This document shows, piece by piece, positions 61,964 through 64,000 of a stretch of 64,000 bases of DNA (positions are counted from its first letter, which is position 1; each line of letters begins with the position of its first letter). The notes under the pieces were generated by a model, which was not told the DNA's origin, ran no database searches, and saw only the letters and a list, made by a program, of their open reading frames with translations. The DNA is from Arthrobacter sp. KBS0702. GTDB taxonomy: Bacteria > Actinomycetota > Actinomycetes > Actinomycetales > Micrococcaceae. Position numbers and translations under genes: made by a program. The stretch is from positions 3,162,001 through 3,226,000 of the forward strand of contig NZ_CP042172.1 of the NCBI RefSeq assembly GCF_005937985.2, in the 5' to 3' direction.

Positions 61964-62782
61964 CTAGGCCTTGTCCTTGGCCCACCACAGGAATTCGGAA
62001 GCGTGCTGCTGGTGCCGGAATCCGTCGCCGAGAAGTGCAAGCAGCAGGTCGTTGCTCCAGAGTATGAGACGTCCGATCGTCCAGTCGACCCGCTCGGGAT
62101 CGGGCAATTCGAGACCCCAGAGTGAGCGTGCAATCTCCCGCTTACCGGCCACGCCGGTGTACATGAGGATCGTCAGGTACCTCTCGGGGTCGACGATGCA
62201 CAGAACCTTAGTCAGCAGCGACTCCTTGAACCCCTTCATCGAGAAGGGTGTGGTGTCCTTGATGAGGGCGGTGAGACGGTCCTCCAAATCGGCCGGCGAC
62301 GTGCCCCGAAGCAGATACTCGACTGCCTTGCGGACCTGCGCCGCGCCGGTTTCGGCCCCCATTTCATTCCAAGCCTCATTAAAGACGGACATGTTACCTG
62401 GGTTGGCGCCAACGTTAGAGTTGGCGAAGGCCTTGAGATCCAGAGGGTCCGCGTTCGGTAAGCCCTCGGCGCTGAACACCTGCTGGTACTTGGCCCAGTA
62501 CGGGGCGACGTTCGGCTCAGGCTCGGGCTCCCGCTTGAGAAACTCAGACTTGAGTTCGTTGGCCCGTGCGAGCTTCACGGGATCGACGTCCCCGGGCTTC
62601 GGGAACCGCTTCTTGATGTCCTCAAGTGTTGGCAAGGGGATCTTTTGCCGCTCCGGCTCGCCGCGGAGCCACTCAAATCCGCAGTGCTCGCACTTGAGCC
62701 TCCGCTGCGTCCCCGACAGCATCTCGACGCGCACGACGTATTCGTCGGTAAGGCAGGTGGAACAATCGAGGTCAATTGCCAT
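61964..62782 (-). CDS. Zinc-ribbon protein of unknown function
   Basis: This 272-residue protein begins with a CxxC...CxxC zinc ribbon (Cys7, Cys10, Cys31, Cys34). The rest is helical and includes EYLLRGTSPADLEDRLTALIKDTTPFSMKGFKESLLTKVLCIVDPERYLTILMYTGVAGKREIARSLWGLELPDPERVDWTIGRLILWSNDLLLALLGDGF. This last stretch recalls N-terminal regions of some restriction or McrB-like proteins. It is not recognised as a defined family. It stands alone here. Confidence 0.65.
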   Translation of the reverse strand: MAIDLDCSTCLTDEYVVRVEMLSGTQRRLKCEHCGFEWLRGEPERQKIPLPTLEDIKKRFPKPGDVDPVKLARANELKSEFLKREPEPEPNVAPYWAKYQQVFSAEGLPNADPLDLKAFANSNVGANPGNMSVFNEAWNEMGAETGAAQVRKAVEYLLRGTSPADLEDRLTALIKDTTPFSMKGFKESLLTKVLCIVDPERYLTILMYTGVAGKREIARSLWGLELPDPERVDWTIGRLILWSNDLLLALLGDGFRHQQHASEFLWWAKDKA

Positions 62783-62860
62783 GGGAGTTGCCTTCCGAGC
62801 ACGCTGAATATGACCCGCAGTGGGCCACCCAAACGGTAACAGCCTCGGGGTAAATCCGGC

Positions 62861-64000
62861 TCAACTACCCAGCTGGTCCCGGCGGCGTTTTAGGGTGGCG
62901 GCCTCGGCGGAGTTGCCCGCCAGCTCGATGGCCGTCTCATACGCCGCATCCGCGTCCGCTGTGCGGCCCGCCGCAACAGCTCGGCGCGGGTGGCGTAGTA
63001 GGCGTGGTAGCCGGCCAGGTCCGGCCCCAGCCGCTCGACGGCGGCCAGGGCCACGTGCGGCCCGTCAAGCTCGGCTACCGCGATGGCCCGGTTGAGCGCG
63101 ACGATCGGCGATGGGTCGAGGGCCACCAGTTGGTCGTAGAGCGCGACGATCTGCGACCAGTCGGTCTCGTGGATATCGCGGGCAGAGGTGTGCACGGCAT
63201 TGATGGCCGCGAGGAGCTGGTACGGCCCCGGCGCCTTCCCGGAGGCCAGCCGCTCCCGCACCAGGCGGTGGCCCTCGGCGATCAGCGTCCTGTCCCAGGC
63301 ACTCCGGTCCTGCTCATCTAGGGTGACGAGTTCGCCGCCTGCCGAGATCCGGGCGGCGCTGCGGGCCTCGGTGAGGAGCATCAGGGCCAGCAGGCCGGCC
63401 ACCTCGCCGTCGTCCGGCAAGAGGGCCCGGAGCTGGCGGGTGAGCCGGATGGCCTCGGCGGTCAGGTCGGTACGGACGGGGCCGGTGTCCGGGCCCGTGG
63501 CCAGATAGCCCTCGTTGAAGACCAGGTAGAGCACGGCGAGCACGCCGGAGATGCGCGCCGGGAGATCCTCCGCGGCCGGCACCCGATAGGGGATCCGGGC
63601 GGCCTTGATCTTGGCCTTCGCGCGGGTGATCCGCTGCCCCATGGTGGTTTCCTGTACGAGGAAGGCCCGGGCGATCTCGGGCACGGTCAGGCCGCCGACC
63701 ATGCGCAGGGTCAGGGCCACACGGGTTGGCAGCGCGAGGGCCGGGTGGCAGCAGGTGAAGATCAGCCGGAGCCGGTCGTCGTCGATGGTGCCGAGCGGTT
63801 CGGGAGGGTCGTCGTCGAAGACCAACTGGGCCTCCTGGTGTTTGGTGTTGCGTTTGTTTTCGCGCCGGAGCCGGTCGATGGCTTTTCGCTTGGCCGTGGT
63901 GGTCAGCCAGGCGCCGGGGTCGGGCGGGACACCGTCGGACGGCCAGCGTTCGACGGCGGTGGTGAACGCCTCGGCCGCCGCTTCCTCCGCGAGGTCGAGG
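62861..64000 (-). CDS. ECF sigma factor with DUF6596-type C-terminal domain, 5' end cut and frameshifted 3' end
   Basis: From 64000 the frame reads DLAEEAAAEAFTTAVERWPSDGVPPDPGAWLTTTAKRKAIDRLRRENKRNT (region 2), IFTCCHPALALPTRVALTLRMVGGLTVPEIARAFLVQETTMGQRITRAKAKI (region 4), then a long SigJ/ECF42-like helical domain (GVLAVLYLVFNEGYLA, LLTEARSAARIS). Near 62970 the reading frame shifts: the natural ending ADADAAYETAIELAGNSAE is in another frame and stops at 62861-62863. An indel of about 1 or 4 nt is needed. The start lies outside the window. Confidence 0.82.

Overview
The window is high-GC, gene-dense DNA with GTG/TTG starts and many 4-bp ATGA/GTGA gene overlaps. It looks like a Micrococcaceae actinobacterium (Arthrobacter or Pseudarthrobacter type): IdeR/DmdR-type iron box, leaderless regulator promoters, and several carbohydrate and sugar-acid catabolic operons. 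I see no rRNA, tRNA, CRISPR array, insertion sequence or prophage. About 62 protein genes are supported; the first and last run off the window.

0-13 kb is mostly housekeeping and accessory genes: a partial membrane protein, the ArfB ribosome-rescue hydrolase, DUF1992, an SDR / acyl-CoA ligase / MBL-fold operon, TspO, an ArsR + SRPBCC pair, an orphan GHKL ATPase, an aldo-keto reductase, a DHA2-type exporter divergent from an MmyB-like HTH regulator, and a DUF7793-like protein. 13-17.6 kb holds two secreted proteins (DUF6454 and a phospholipase C-type phosphoesterase) and a membrane-anchored esterase. 17.5-20.2 kb is a single NRPS-like gene (adenylation, carrier protein, acyltransferase-3 membrane domain) behind a near-consensus iron box.

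21.5-31.1 kb is a co-directional catabolic cluster on the minus strand: ROK regulator, solute-binding lipoprotein, ABC ATPase, fused double permease, argininosuccinate-lyase-like lyase, PfkB kinase, amidohydrolase, NagB. Its substrate is unknown to me, and it is the best candidate here for an undescribed pathway. The ROK gene and a divergent P-loop kinase share a 35-bp palindrome containing both start codons. A deleted and interrupted copy of that kinase lies at 20.9-21.5 kb.

32.9-39.4 kb is an operon of a polar-amino-acid-type ABC transporter, a zinc dehydrogenase, an SDR, KDPG aldolase and KDG kinase, divergent from a GntR/FCD regulator. 40.4-46.1 kb is an L-fuconate operon (fuconate dehydratase, 2,5-dioxovalerate-type aldehyde dehydrogenase, two FAH-family enzymes, SDR) next to a second, very similar GntR regulator and an MFS sugar-acid transporter. 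The three control regions share a TATATGAT element, and two of them share a nearly identical promoter, so 33-48.5 kb looks like one sugar-acid regulon.

48.6-56 kb carries an NYN-domain protein, a small CxxC protein missed by length cutoffs, GPP34, MOSC and FetB-like proteins, then etfB-etfA-cytochrome b; the cytochrome has three copies of one 17-residue motif in a long N-terminal tail. 56.1-60.5 kb is a divergent amino-acid or kynurenine-like island (APC permease, class V aminotransferase, XRE-cupin regulator, cyclase-family amidase). 60.5-64 kb has a NIF3-C-like protein, a YciI/DGPF protein, two hypotheticals and a truncated ECF sigma factor with a DUF6596-type extension.

Two genes (the ABC ATPase near 27.7 kb and the sigma factor near 62.97 kb) show frameshifts near their 3' ends. 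These are either sequencing errors or recent lesions.
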